Source: Gonocerus acuteangulatus (lineage: Eukaryota; Arthropoda; Insecta; Hemiptera; Coreidae). Taken from it: a stretch of 64,000 bases of DNA. The notes under the pieces are model-generated. The model searched no databases, was not told where the DNA came from, and saw only the letters and a program-made list of their open reading frames with translations. This document shows positions 22,926-34,249 of the stretch, piece by piece; the first letter of the stretch is position 1, and each line of letters starts with the position of its first letter. Made by a program: the position numbers and the translations under genes. The stretch lies in assembly GCA_946811695.1 (NCBI GenBank), contig OX328126.1:3979202-4043201 (forward strand). The letters are read 5' to 3'.

Positions 22926-23211
22926 TGGCCCTATTTTACGGTAATAATCAGATGTGTATAATAGAAGAATATAAATAAAAAGTATAAGAGAATTATATCT
23001 TCTAGAGAAAGTGAAGAGAGGCGAGCGAGTTAATCGGACAGTGTCCCCAGCCAGGTCCGTTATCATATCGCTGTGTTTGCAAAATACTCAGTGTTGCAAT
23101 GTCACTAGTTCTCAGATACTCTAGTACTAGTCTCTCTTGGTCCACACATTTCATCAGGGTAATCATTTACAAATATATATACATATATAATATTATTCCT
23201 GGACTCTTGTT

Positions 23212-23437
23212 CATGGACGTATATAGGAAATAATTTCGGGGGGGGGTGCATTTCCGAGGTACGGAATACTAACAATCTAGAACTTGGAATAATTTCAGCC
23301 ATCTAAAACGCTATTAAACCCAAAATAAAATATTTTCAATGAACTAAGTGATTAAGGTTTTTTGACATTTTAACCGACCAAATTAAATTTTCGGGGGGTA
23401 GGGGGGGCTGCAGCACCATCCCTTATACACGCCCATG
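23212..23437. mobile_element. hAT-type MITE (CATGGGCG family), copy 5, perfect 8-bp duplication
   Basis: Ends CATGGACGTATATAGG and CACGCCCATG. Flanked by a perfect 8-bp duplication, CTCTTGTT, at 23204-23211 and 23438-23445. This copy most clearly supports hAT-type insertion for the family. Confidence 0.88.
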
Positions 23438-23473
23438 CTCTTGTTTGATTATTTTTTTATTTATTTATTTTAG

Positions 23474-23745
23474 TTTTTCACCATATGGCGATAAAACCAT
23501 ATATTTTCCCCTAAACTCATCCTACTATCTGGCGTTTGTCCTGTAAAAGCTGTCACCAATGATGTCGTGTTTTCACCATATGGCGATAAAACCATATATT
23601 TTCCCCTAAACTCATCCTACTATCTGGCGTTTGTCCTATAAAAGCTGTCACCAATGATGTCGTGTTTTCACCATATGGCGATAAAACCATATATTTTCCC
23701 CTAAACTCATCCTACTATCTGGCGTTTGTCCTGTAAAAGCTGTCG
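23474..23745 (+). repeat. 95-bp tandem repeat, about 2.8 copies
   Basis: The block starting TTTTCACCATATGGCGATAA and including CTATCTGGCGTTTGTCCT recurs every 95 bp. Copies differ by single bases (CTGTAAAAG versus CTATAAAAG). Confidence 0.9.
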
Positions 23746-23914
23746 TGTTAGTGAATGTTCTGTGTTTTATTTCATTAACCCAACAAAAAGAGAGGATCTT
23801 TTTGTTGGAGTAATTAACGAAATGTTCTGGAACATAAACAGATAGAAACTTGTGGCCGGATAAACTAAATTTGTGCTCCAATTTGAGTATTTTCGTCTAC
23901 TTGCGGTAGATTGT

Positions 23915-24010
23915 GTATAGACCATTTCAAGCAAACTGTCCAGGAATACTGGATACGCTTACCACTTTCTGAGGAATGCGCTTAGTTATGCAGCTACTGC
24001 GTGACGTTTT
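23915..24010. repeat. Dispersed repeat family G, partial copy
   Basis: Contains CATTTCAAGCAAACTGTCC, CTGAGGAATGCGCTTAGTTA and GCAGCTACTGCGTGACG. Confidence 0.6.
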
Positions 24011-24189
24011 TTTTATTGTTGAAATGCGACAGGAGAGGATCACCTTGGGTTACGTACTAGAGTATGTACTCCATATCAGGTCAAAGTAAAACTTCTACAT
24101 TCTCCAGGTACTCCAATTCTTGGTACGTATGGTTATCCAATCCCTTTTCTAGATGTGGGTAATGTAGTCCTAGGTACTTTTCTTTTTAA

Positions 24190-24395
24190 TCTTTAATACG
24201 CCTTGTACCCCCTTAACAATCCGTGCCAAAGGGTCGTGGGTTCGATTCCCACTATGGGGTGGTGGCTTTTCTTTAGAAAAAAAAAAGGCATCAGCCCTAT
24301 CCTGGCTAGAAAAGGGTGGTGACCTATAAATAACCTGTCCTAAAATTCTCTGTTAGTTATAAATGGACGTTAAACATTTAAAGAATAAATCAATT
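24190..24395 (+). mobile_element. tRNA-derived SINE (family S), copy 3
   Basis: The A-box region is degraded. The B-box is GGGTTCGATTCCCAC. The body has GGCATCAGCCCTATCCTGGC and AAAAGGGTGGTGACC, and the tail AAATGGACGTTAAAC then AATAAAT. Confidence 0.83.
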
Positions 24396-24399
24396 TTAT

Positions 24400-25070
24400 A
24401 GTCGCCACTTCCGGATTGCGTCATGAGGTCAACCCAATAAGCGCGGCTCCTCACTCCCTATTGAGGGAGGAACCGCGCTAAAACAATCACAAATTAAAAA
24501 GTTAGGTAAAAAAAAAAAAAAAAAACTAAAAATTTCGAAGTTTTATGCTCCTATTTCTCGGATTGATATCATTTATCGAACATTACATGAGAACCTTTTC
24601 TGTAGACAATTCTGTAAGCTTTCGAAAAATACTTTAGAAAATATGACAAGATCCGAAACCCTTTCATGTCTATTAATAATATATTTTTTTCTCTAGTACT
24701 TCCTTAACTGCAAACGCAACTAAAATTTAAATATCTTTGATTAGATGGATGTGAAACGTCTGGAACAAGTTTCAACTGAATTAATCGTTTCTCAATACCC
24801 AAACTGAAAATTAGTTTGGAAAAGTAGTTGTATCAATTTTTCTCGTAAACGATTACAGATAACGCGTTAAAAATGGTTTCATTAGTTTTCCTGCGGTAAG
24901 GGACCTACAAAACGAATGCCCACAAGCACATGGACTCGAAAACGTAAACGTTACGATTTTTTTCGCGCGAATTTCGCTCCATAAAGTTCCGATGGTTCCA
25001 ACTCTGGATTGCATCATGAGGTCAACCTTACAAGTGGGTTTCCTCCCTATGGAAGGCACTAAAAGCGCAC
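24400..25070 (-). repeat. Family A copy, reverse orientation, rearranged
   Basis: Contains CACTTCCGGATTGCGTCATG and GGGAGGAACCGCGCTAAAA, then an A-run (about 24505-24525) and inner family A blocks (TCGGATTGATATCATTTATC, CTGTAAGCTTTCG). A second degraded end (GGATTGCATCATGAGGTCAA) lies near 25010. The 75-aa frame over it is not a gene. Confidence 0.6.
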
Positions 25071-25456
25071 CTACACGCAAAAAAAATGTGCACGACGATT
25101 TATTTTGCGCGAATTCGAGGTGGCTAGAGTTAACAATTCAAAATAGTAATTTAAACTTTTTTTATCTGTAACATTCAAATAGGATTATCTCCATCATTAA
25201 GAAGACAGTTGGTCAGAAACCTCATCAACACCATATATCACTAATTATGTTGTTTTGTAATAATAATATTTTTATTTTAAGTTAATATCCAAACAGATTA
25301 CAGCTAATCGACCTTCGAATCAGCTAATAACCTAAAAATAGACGCAATTAAAGCAATATTAAAATACACTTATGTATAATCTTTTGTAATTAGCGAATCT
25401 CCAAGAAATGTAGCTATGAAGGATGGATTCACGAAGGATATAGAGTAACGAGTCTC

Positions 25457-25642
25457 CAAATATATATATATATATATATATATATCTGGCTTGGTTCTAA
25501 AAGGGCCAATGTGAATTTTTCCATATTTTGTGTTTTTTATGTACTTCCCTTACAATACTTGCTTAAAATTAAATATATAAATATCATATAATATATATCT
25601 TTGGATGATATATATATGGATATATAAATATATATATACATA

Positions 25643-25685
<43 letters not shown>

Positions 25686-25822
25686 TTGGTTTTATGCAAG
25701 AATTTTTTAAGCGAAGTACATAGAAAACACAACAAAAATTGACATTGGACCTTTTAAAACCAAGCCACAGATACACTCACGCACATGTATATATGTATGT
25801 GTGTGTGTGTGTGTGTGTGTCT
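25457..25822. repeat. (AT)n and (GT)n microsatellites
   Basis: AT tracts lie at 25457-25490 and about 25600-25690. A GT run (GTGTGTGTGT...) lies at 25799-25820. Confidence 0.9.
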
Positions 25823-26390
25823 TGACTTTAGCGTCAAGGGTTACGTAAATTAGGTTATACCAGCAATTATTTGCTTAAAAATAGTCTTTCGCCAGTATCG
25901 AATGTTTTTCGTCTATTGTTATTAAAATTATTAAATTGGACACGGACCTTAACAATGTCAAAGAAACGCATACTTCTACAAATACTCATGACAACCAGAC
26001 AGAACTTGCTAAATTCTTATGACAACTCGCGTAATTAACGTAGTGCATATAAAACCTTCCACTCGCTACTTCCAACCTTGGATAGACATTTTCAAACGAA
26101 AGTCCAGTCCAACTTCTTAAGGACAAGCATATAACTCAGCTACCCGCTTATTAGAATGTAGGACAGCATATATTTCCGGAATATGAGATAGATTTCTTTA
26201 ATTTGGTGATTATTGTCCCTCCCTACTAGATGGGAATGAGTTTCTTGGTATCTACATAATGGTGACGTTTCCAGGACCAAAATAGCAAAAAAATTACGTT
26301 GGAATTCGTTGTGTAGGTTAGCAGAACGTTTACCATGAATAATATTGGTTGTACAAAAAAGGTAATTAAATTTTTTTTTATTTATTTTAA
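25823..26390. other. No recognisable feature
   Basis: AT-rich sequence without repeats or open frames that I can assign. Confidence 0.35.
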
Positions 26391-26394
26391 GATT

Positions 26395-26810
26395 TATTCG
26401 GAAAAATTAGAAGAATGCATTTAATTCAAAGAATTGTCCATCGTTAGCCATGACTTTTCCCAAACTTTCTTGTAGTATACGAATTCCACGCCAAATCATT
26501 TCTCGTATTTTATGAGGACCCAAGAATCAAGCGAATTGTCGACTTCATCAGAAGTATTGTGCTGCTCGACCAAGCCTATCGGAACAAGTAGGAGCAATAT
26601 CGGGTGAATACAACGGGTTGGATAGGACGTTCCGTTCAAACGCCACCAAACTTCTCTTGACGACTTTTGCAGGATATGGCCGCCCGTTGTCACGCTAAAT
26701 GATCACTTTGTCGTGTCTATTGGGTGCATTTGTGCTTCAAAGTTTGGGCGAATGCATCATTTGTTGTTTGTAACTTTTACCAATGATGGTTTCCTATGGC
26801 TGTACGTTAC
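26395..26810 (-). pseudogene. Mariner-family transposase, C-terminal half, frameshifted
   Basis: Several minus-strand frames, read in order, give KVTNNK, RHDKVII, then DN-x-RPY-x-AK, SPDIAPT, a DSWVLIKYEK-like block and finally WRGIRILQESLGKVMANDGQ before the C-terminus. This is the mariner order: the HDNARPH region with the second catalytic Asp, then YSPDLAP, then the F-x-x-GI-x-x-L end and a DGQYFE-like tail. At least two frameshifts and stops separate the blocks, and the first catalytic block is not recognisable. The element is dead. Confidence 0.72.
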
Positions 26811-27234
26811 TGGCCGTTCGTTTCCAGTTGTTGTACTTCCCGTTTCGCGCTCCTGAAAAATCGTCTTTTCTTTAGCGAAATTTACTCCCATTAATCCCGT
26901 CAACTTCGCTCAAAGAAAACACTATTACAAACATGTTTCTAAAGTACTTCCCTCGTTTTTACTCCAATGCAAAAAAACAACTCACTAAAAACTGAGACAG
27001 AGACTAAAAAAACCGTTCAAAAGTATGAAAGCGAAACTTTAGAATTTAAGCACCAATTTATCCGAAAACGATGATTTCTAAGAAAAATTGCATAAGAACC
27101 GTAAGTTGCAAATGTAATACATTTTAAAAACCAGATTTCTCGAGAACGATTATAGATATTGTCTTAAAAATTCATTTGATTACCCACCTTAATTAAATGA
27201 ACTGAAAAAAATACTTTATTCTGTCATTTTCATG

Positions 27235-27425
27235 GGATGTATTCGGTCTTCCTGACGGTACCTTGGTGCTAATGACTCTAGCAGTCGAAGCAGCAAGGGG
27301 AAATCAGGCGATCGGAGCATAGAACTGACCACACTATCTCCCTAGTGTGTCCTATGGTCATGATTCAGATACCTCTACAGTATCTGCCCCTCAGGGGCCT
27401 CGTCGGGTGTAGCTTCGGTACAAAC
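27235..27425 (+). mobile_element. SINE family I, body fragment
   Basis: Matches the bodies at 34774 and 62910: GGTACCTTGGTGCTAATGAC, GCAGTCGAAGCAGCAAGGGG, GGAGCATAGAACTGACCACA. The tRNA-like head is missing. Confidence 0.75.
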
Positions 27426-27839
27426 CTATATTGAAACATATTTAGAGAAATACTTCCTGTGGAAGTATATAATATTGCTGCGAACTTATGTTGAAATGGA
27501 ACATCTCAGCAAGATATTGTAATTTAATATCACTGGTATTTAATTTAAACTAATTATGCTTGTTCGCGGTTTCACTGGGTTACGGATGGTTACATGGAAT
27601 AGGTAGGTATATAAATTTGTAATTGTGAAAGAGCCAGCAGAACTATGTGGTGAATGAAACCGGTTTTGGTATAATACTTGCTGGAAAATTGCTAGGAGTG
27701 TATTAGATTATCCTGGTGCGTATTTCACAGTCCTAGAAGTAGGCCGTGGGATACGGCAGATAGGGGTGTATGTTTATAGGGGTGCAAAGGGGTTAGACAT
27801 GCAAGATGTATGTATGTATGAATATATGTATATGTGTGT
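27426..27839. other. No recognisable feature
   Basis: No repeats, RNA genes or open frames that I can assign. Confidence 0.35.
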
Positions 27840-27859
27840 ATATATATATAATCACCCTA

Positions 27860-27919
<60 letters not shown>

Positions 27920-28177
27920 GATTCAAGTCTAAGTAGCCAAAACCACCTAGAAGTTGATTCTAGACATAATTTCCAACAAGAAATTATCTTCTGTCAATAT
28001 ATTTAGTGAATTAAATCACTTTTTTTTTTCTTGAAATTTTGTCAATTTCAACAGCTTTTGAGCAATCCTGTCTTATTTAATGAAAAACATGACTACGTTA
28101 AAAAAACAACAACAGAAAATTGGACATAACTGCTTTTATGTCCTAAACATAAGCGTTTAGCTACTTAGACCTGAATC

Positions 28178-28216
<39 letters not shown>
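27840..28216. mobile_element. MITE with 23-bp TIRs inside (AT)n
   Basis: The TIRs AGGGTGATTCAAGTCTAAGT(AGC) at 27915-27937 and the reverse complement at 28160-28182 differ at one base. Both sides continue into (AT)n (27840-27914 and 28183-28216). A lone fragment of the end (AATCACCCTATATATG) lies at about 27848. About 268 bp, non-coding. It probably integrates at TA dinucleotides (Tc1/mariner-like behaviour), which (AT)n hosts would mask. Confidence 0.8.
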
Positions 28217-28221
<5 letters not shown>

Positions 28222-28620
28222 TTCATTAACGGGGCATGAGAGCCCAGAGGTGCAGCCACTCGAGAAGTATCTGATTCTTGACCGTAATGTTCCCTTTTGC
28301 AGGAAATCATTAAGATAATTAAGGCTGGGTGGGCCTCGGGACTGTCTGGGGGCCCGAAACCACGAACGACGACAATAGAATACCTTTTGTGCACGCTCGA
28401 GTTTTGGGCTCAAGTCCACAAGGATATTATTTAGCTGAAACGATAAATTTTCTAGTATGCACTTCCGGTTTGCGTTTTTGCGAGTTTGCTTCCTTCTTGG
28501 TCAGCAAGGGGAAGATGTCTGTGTTTTCTACTTCATAATTGTAACTAAAAAAAGTTTTAACTTTTAAAAGAGTTGGAATATATCGTCGATACAAATTCAA
28601 AGTATCGAATGTGAAAAGTG
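28217..28620. other. No recognisable gene
   Basis: Open frames on both strands (about 69-84 aa) partly translate the (AT)n and show no domain. Confidence 0.35.
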
Positions 28621-28626
28621 GTTGTT

Positions 28627-29140
28627 ACCCTATAGAGTACCTACCCCCGAGTGGTTGGTACCTTATAGATTACCTACCCCCGAGTGGTTGTTACCTTATA
28701 GATTACCTACCCCCGAGTGGTTGTTACCTTATAGATTACCTACCCCCGAGTGGTTGGTACCTTATAGATTACCTACCCCCAAGTGGTTGTTACCTTATAG
28801 ATTACCTACCCCCGAGTGGTTGTTACCTTATAGATTACCTACCCCCCGAGTGGTTGGTACCTTATAGATTACCTACCCCCGAGTGGTTGTTACCTTATAG
28901 ATTAACTACCCCCGAGTTGTTGGTACCTTATAGATTACCTACCCCCGAGTGGTTGGTACCTTATAGATTACCTACCCCCGAGTGGTTGGTACCTTATAGA
29001 TTACCTACCCCCGAGTGGTTGGTACCTTATAGATTACCTACCCCCGAGTGGTTGTTACCTTATAGATTACCTACCCCCGAGTGGTTGGTACCTTATAGAT
29101 TACCTACCCCCGAGTGGTTGGGACCTTATAGATTACCTAC
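28627..29140 (+). repeat. 33-bp minisatellite, about 16 copies
   Basis: The unit is CCTACCCCCGAGTGGTTG plus (G/T)TACCTTATAGATTA. The 33-bp period keeps an open frame (28611-29177; units such as YLIDYLPPSGC, then PYRLPTPEWLV after a 1-nt C-run change near 28840). The frame exists because 33 is a multiple of 3. There is no start context or domain to suggest a gene. Confidence 0.95.
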
Positions 29141-29362
29141 TCTCTATATATTTTATCTTATTGTATATTTTAATTAGACTTAATGCACTATCGTTAATTA
29201 GATTTTCTAGAATTGATATTGATTTTTCTTTAATTTTCGAGAGTTTGCCACAACGTACATGAGTCCAACAGCAATCAGCATAGATTGAAAATGGAAAATG
29301 CGTTTGTTTTTTTTGTTTTTTTTTTACGAATATTGTGATATATGACAACAATAACAGAAGTG

Positions 29363-29558
29363 GCCAACGGCCATATCCTCGTTGAATACACCGGTTCCCC
29401 TAGATCACCGAAGTTAAGCAACGTCGGGCGTGGTCAGTACCTGAATGGGTGACCAACCATGTGCTGTTGGCATTAGAAAAGGGTGGCAACCTATAGCCCG
29501 GCGCTAATGACCAAGTTGTAGTTGCGCTGTAACAAAAAAAATAAAAAAAAAAAAAATC
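29363..29558 (+). mobile_element. 5S rRNA-derived SINE (SINE3 type) with target duplication
   Basis: 29363-29472 is a 5S rRNA relative: GCCAACGGCCATATCCTCGT at the start, GATCACCGAAGTTAAGC (A-box region), GTCGGGCG, and GGGTGACCAACC then TGTTGGC at the end. It is about 10 nt shorter than a normal 5S. It continues into AGAAAAGGGTGGCAACCTAT (family S body), CGGCGCTAATGACC (family I body) and an A-rich tail. The 9-bp duplication ACAGAAGTG at 29354-29362 and 29559-29567 shows retroposition. It is not a functional 5S gene. Confidence 0.87.
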
Positions 29559-29567
29559 ACAGAAGTG

Positions 29568-30214
29568 ACACCATGTCAGTATTTACTTGAGAAGCCTGCT
29601 GGAAGGCCGTTTATAATTCAGAGGAGACAAGATACATTCAGAGGAGACATATCCTTGCTAGCATATCAAGCTATATTACTAAACATATGACAACTTCCTG
29701 GAGACGGCTGGAAATTAGAAATAGACAACAGAATAGTTTTTAGGGTTGGCAAGAAAACATTTACATGAAGTAAGGTTCGTTTGCCAAACCCCATCATCGG
29801 ATTGGTGGCGAAACGAAGGGAGCTTCAAAAATATCAGGACTGAAGATTAGGAAGCCGTAAGGAGAGGGGGTTTATCAGTAATACTGTTAGATTCTCGTAA
29901 TACATTGTCTTCGTTTAATTATTTTTCAAATTCGCGGACGTTGTGGTCTACAGACCGTCACTTCAGGAGCAACTTACTATGCACGGTAAAAACACAGTTT
30001 ATACATTTTCTTCTAATAGTTCAAATAATACAAAATAAAATTTTTGAGAATTTCTGGGTCAGCTGGAGAGTTAATAGTTAATTATATATATACAAGCTGT
30101 TACCCGGCCTGCCATGCTAAACATACTTTCTTCTTATAGAAAAACAAAAATAATTAAGAAAAGAAATAAGTAATATTAAAATGTAATAACGCAAATCTGT
30201 AACAGTTTGGTCAG
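29568..30214. other. Unassigned; includes a TE-like end near 30085
   Basis: Mostly unrecognised. TATACAAGCTGTTACCCGGC at about 30088-30107 resembles a terminal motif widespread in arthropod repeats and directly precedes the 68-bp array. Confidence 0.35.
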
Positions 30215-32755
30215 AATCGGTCAAACGGTGTTGATTTGCTCAAGGAAAAAACAGAAAGACATACAGCTGGTTGTCGGATTAACATCGGTCAAACGGTGTG
30301 GATTTGCTCAAGGAAGAAACAGAAAGACATACAGCTGGTTGTCGGATTAACATCGGTCAAACGGTGTGGATTTGCTCAAGGAAGAAACAGAAAGACATAC
30401 AGCTGGTTGTCGGATTAACATCGGTCAAACGGTGTGGATTTGCTCAAGGAAGAAACAGAAAGACATACAGCTGGTTGTCGGATTAGCATCGGTCAAACGG
30501 TGTGGATTAGCTCAAGGAAGAAACAGAAAGACATACAGCTGGTTGTCGGATTAGCATCGGTCAAACGGTGTGGATTTGCTCAAGGAAGAAACAGAAAGAC
30601 ATACAGCTGGTTGTCGGATTAGCATCGGTCAAACGGTGTGGATTAGCTCAAGGAAGAAACAGAAAGACATACAGCTGGTTGTCGGATTAACATCGGTCAA
30701 ACGGTGTGGATTTGCTCAAGGAAGAAACAGAAAGACATACAGCTGGTTGTCGGATTAGCATCGGTCAAACGGTGTGGATTTGCTCAAGGAAGAAACAGAA
30801 AGACATACAGCTGGTTGTCGGATTAGCATCGGTCAAACGGTGTGGATTTGCTCAAGGAAGAAACAGAAAGACATACAGCTGGTTGTCGGATTAACATCGG
30901 TAAAACGGTGTGGATTTGCTCAAGGAAGAAACAGAAAGACATACAGCTGGTTGTCGGATTAGCATCGGTAAAACGGTGTGGATTTGCTCAAGGAAGAAAC
31001 AGAAAGACATACAGCTGGTTGTCGGATAAGCATCGGTAAAACGGTGTGGATTTGCTCAAGGAAGAAACAGAAAGACATACAGCTGGTTGTCGGATTAACA
31101 TCGGTAAAACGGTGTGGATTTGCTCAAGGAAGAAACAGAAAGACATACAGCTGGTTGTCGGATTAACATCGGTCAAACGGTGTGGATTTGCTCAAGGAAG
31201 AAACAGAAAGACATACAGCTGGTTGTCGGATTAGCATCGGTAAAACGGTATGGATTTGCTCAAGGAAGAAACAGAAAGACATACAGCTGGTTGTCGGATT
31301 AACATCGGTCAAACGGTGTGGATTTGCTCAAGGATGAAACAGAAAGACATACAGCTGGTTGTCGGATTAGCATCGGTCAAACGGTGTGGATTTGCTCAAG
31401 GAAGAATCAGAAAGACATACAGCTGGTTGTCGGATTAGCATCGGTAAAACGGTATGGATTTGCTCAAGGAAGAAACAGAAAGACATACAGCTGGTTGTCG
31501 GATTAGCATCGGTAAAACGGTATGGATTTGCTCAAGGAAGAAACAGAAAGACATACAGCTGGTTGTCGGATTAACATCGGTCAAACGGTGTGGATTTGCT
31601 CAAGGAAGAAACAGAAAGACATACAGCTGGTTGTCGGATTAACATCGGTAAAACGGTGTGGATTTGCTCAAGGAAGAAACAGAAAGACATACAGCTGGTT
31701 GTCGGATTAACATCGGTCAAACGGTGTGGATTTGCTCAAGGATGAAACAGAAAGACATACAGCTGGTTGTCGGATTAGCATCGGTCAAACGGTGTGGATT
31801 TGCTCAAGGAAGAAACAGAAAGACATACAGCTGGTTGTCGGATTAGCATCGGTCAAACGGTGTGGATTTGCTCAAGGAAGAAACAGAAAGACATACAGCT
31901 GGTTGTCGGATTAACATCGGTCAAACGGTGTGGATTTGCTCAAGGAAGAAACAGAAAGACATACAGCTGGTTGTCGGATTAACAGCGGTCAAACGGTGTG
32001 GATTTGCTCAAGGATGAAACAGAAAGACATACAGCTGGTTGTCGGAATAGCATCGGTCAAACGGTGTGGATTTGCTCAAGGAAGAAACAGAAAGACATAC
32101 AGCTGGTTGTCGGATTAGCATCGGTCAAACGGTGTGGATTTGCTCAAGGAAGAAACAGAAAGACATACAGCTGGTTGTCGGATTAGCATCGGTCAAACGG
32201 TGTGGATTTGCTCTAGGAAGAAACAGAATGACATACAGCTGGTTGTCGGATTAACATCGGTCAAACGGTGTGGATTTGCTCAAGGAAGAAACAGTAAGAC
32301 ATACAGCTGGTTGTCGGATTAACATCGGTCAAACGGTGTGGATTTGCTCAAGGAAGAAACAGAAAGACATACAGCTGGTTGTCGGATTAATATCGGTAAA
32401 ACGGTGTGGATTTGCTCAAGGAAGAAACAGAAAGACATACAGCTGGTTGTCGGATTAACATCGGTAAAACGGTGTGGATTTGCTCAAGGAAGAAACAGAA
32501 AGACATACAGCTGGTTGTCGGATTAACATCGGTAAAACGGTGTGGATTTGCTCAAGGAAGAAACAGAAAGACATACAGCTGGTTGTCGGATTAACATCGG
32601 TAAAACGGTGTGGATTTGCTCAAGGAAGAAACAGAAAGACATACAGCTGGTTGTCGGATTAACATCGGTAAAACGGTGTGGATTTGCTCAAGGAAGAAAT
32701 AGAAAGACATACAGCTGGTTGTCGGATTAGCATCGGTAAAACGGTATGGATTTAT
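30215..32755 (+). repeat. 68-bp satellite, about 37 copies
   Basis: The monomer contains ATCGGTCAAACGGTGTGGAT, TTGCTCAAGGAAGAAACAGA, AAGACATACAGCTGG and TTGTCGGATTAAC. Variants: CGGTAAAACGG versus CGGTCAAACGG, GATTAGCATC versus GATTAACATC, GGATGAAAC, GGTATGG. Five or six CGGTAAAACGG monomers run consecutively at 32394-32720. The first unit follows TTTGGTCAGAATCGGTC, so the array grew from inside a larger repeat. The many overlapping 62-aa frames in it are not genes. Confidence 0.97.
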
Positions 32756-32785
32756 ATTCGGAAAACACACACACACCACACCATA

Positions 32786-32787
32786 TG

Positions 32788-32833
<46 letters not shown>

Positions 32834-32965
32834 AATACCAATTTGACCCTTTACCTTCGTGATCTATGGGTTCTGAAATGGGAAATTTTCCAGTCGGCAC
32901 TTCCGTATGATATCATCAGTTCGACCTCAAAAGCGTGTTTTCTCTTTATATATGGAGGGAGGAAA
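32786..32965. repeat. (AT)n and family A fragment
   Basis: (AT)n at about 32789-32831, then GTGATCTATGGGTTCTGAAA, CCAGTCGGCACTTCCGTATG and TATGGAGGGAGGAAAG, a degraded family A end. Confidence 0.65.
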
Positions 32966-33174
32966 GACACTAAATATATAAATGTTTCACTAGCTGCCTT
33001 ACAATAACAGCTATGAAACCCGACCTTCATATTCCATCAAATATTCTCTAATTACATTAATAACAAGCAGATTGTATTATCTTTTTTAGTCGTGAGAAAG
33101 ATTTTCAAAATGATAAAATCTAGTCGGAATTTCACTTAATTGGCTGACGAAGGTTTCAATTGGCGTGTTAAGAC

Positions 33175-33591
33175 CAGGGCCGCCACATGGGGGGGGGGGG
33201 GGGACTGCCGAGTACAGTTGTCCCGGGCCCGGGTGCCATGGGGGCCGGGCCGGGCCTTGCTAATTGGAAAAAAATATAGGTTATGAGCTTGTAAAAAGGA
33301 TGGGGTTTAGAAATATAGACGGGCGTAGCCTATATTTATTGGAATAGGATCTATATTTCATTAGGAGTCGTAATAAAACTACAAGTACCGAAAGTTATCT
33401 TTGCTGCACCGATTGTCGGCTTTTATTCTCATTTCGCTCAAAACTCAAGATGAAAATAATTTTAAAATGTCCAAAGTCCTATAGCAATGTACTAGACTTT
33501 TCAGTCTGGCTCTGAAAAGTGGGGGCCCGGCTCTGAGTAGAGTGGGCCCGTGATCTGGTCCTGGGCCCGGCTCTGAGATGTGGCGGCCCTG
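33175..33591. mobile_element. hAT-like MITE with 14-bp TIRs and 8-bp duplication
   Basis: Ends CAGGGCCGCCACAT and ATGTGGCGGCCCTG are perfect inverted repeats. The flanks GTTAAGAC (33167-33174) and GTTAAGAT (33592-33599) form an 8-bp target duplication with one difference. CAG-G starts plus 8-bp duplications fit the hAT superfamily. The interior is GC-rich (CCGGGCCCGGG, a 15-base G-run) with no coding. Confidence 0.86.
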
Positions 33592-33789
33592 GTTAAGATT
33601 TATTTCCTGGAATTATCCCAGTACTTCCAGGTCTTCTCTCTTATTGTTTTTGCTAATTACTCCTGACTATTTATTTTTTTAGACCCAGAGGAGAACTCAG
33701 TGACTGGGTTGCGCCTATACTCTCAGGGCGGTGACGGCCAAGCAGTTTTCTGCCCTTAAACCACCAACCCTACATGCTGAACACCGAAA

Positions 33790-34140
33790 ATGACCCAAGT
33801 TAAAATTAATATATATCTATACCACGGGACTTAATAAATATCATTTCCTTAGCAAACTTCTGAGCGAGTTCTGTAACCAGTAAGATCTGGACAGAAGAAG
33901 GGGGTTTACCCCGGATCAAATTAATAATTTCCCCATACCGGCCGCAATATTTGCCATATTGTAATGAAACTCGCTATACATCTTAAGTAACTAAAGTGAA
34001 AAATGTGTTGTAAAAATAAACTAAATCGGTTCATTAGGAGGGGAGGGGGGTTACTCCGAAACCAAATTACTAATTTGCCCATATCGGCCGAAATTTGTAC
34101 TTCCTAGCAACCAAACTCTGTAAAAATAATCAAAATAGGT
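33790..34140. repeat. Family B repeat, copy 3
   Basis: Shares GAAAATGACCCAAGTTAAAA, TAAACTAAATCGGTTCATTA and GGTTACTCC-type motifs with 9920-10640. Degraded. Confidence 0.6.
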
Positions 34141-34249
34141 CCATTAAAAGTTGGGATTTAATCCGACAACGAATTAAGCAAAACCTAATAATTGACTTAG
34201 CTGTTCATTAATAATATAAAATAACAAAACTCTTCGTGTTTATTTGAAT

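Larger units (their letters stand above)
18857..22946. mobile_element. TIR-bounded unit containing the 46-bp satellite
   Basis: Left terminus TTACCGTAAAATGCGATCAC then ATTAGTA. Right terminus TACTAATGTGG then CCCTATTTTACGGTAAT, its inverted relative. The satellite monomer resembles the sub-terminal sequence (CTACTAATATCCTAGGAGTA), so the array probably arose by amplification of an internal segment. A LINE remnant (about 18905-19460) sits between the left terminus and the array. Confidence 0.55.

Noticed and set aside
24853..25080. 75-aa minus-strand open frame
   Set aside because: It lies in a rearranged family A copy and has no domain.
28611..29177. 188-aa repetitive protein
   Set aside because: It is the 33-bp minisatellite read in frame, with a frame change at an extra C near 28840. 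No start context, no domain.
29363..29472. Functional 5S rRNA gene
   Set aside because: About 10 nt short, joined directly to a SINE body and A-tail, and bracketed by a 9-bp duplication.
30236..32730. About 30 overlapping 62-aa open frames with near-identical sequence
   Set aside because: They are translations of the 68-bp satellite read through three monomers. The period is not a multiple of 3, so frames restart with each monomer. No gene.
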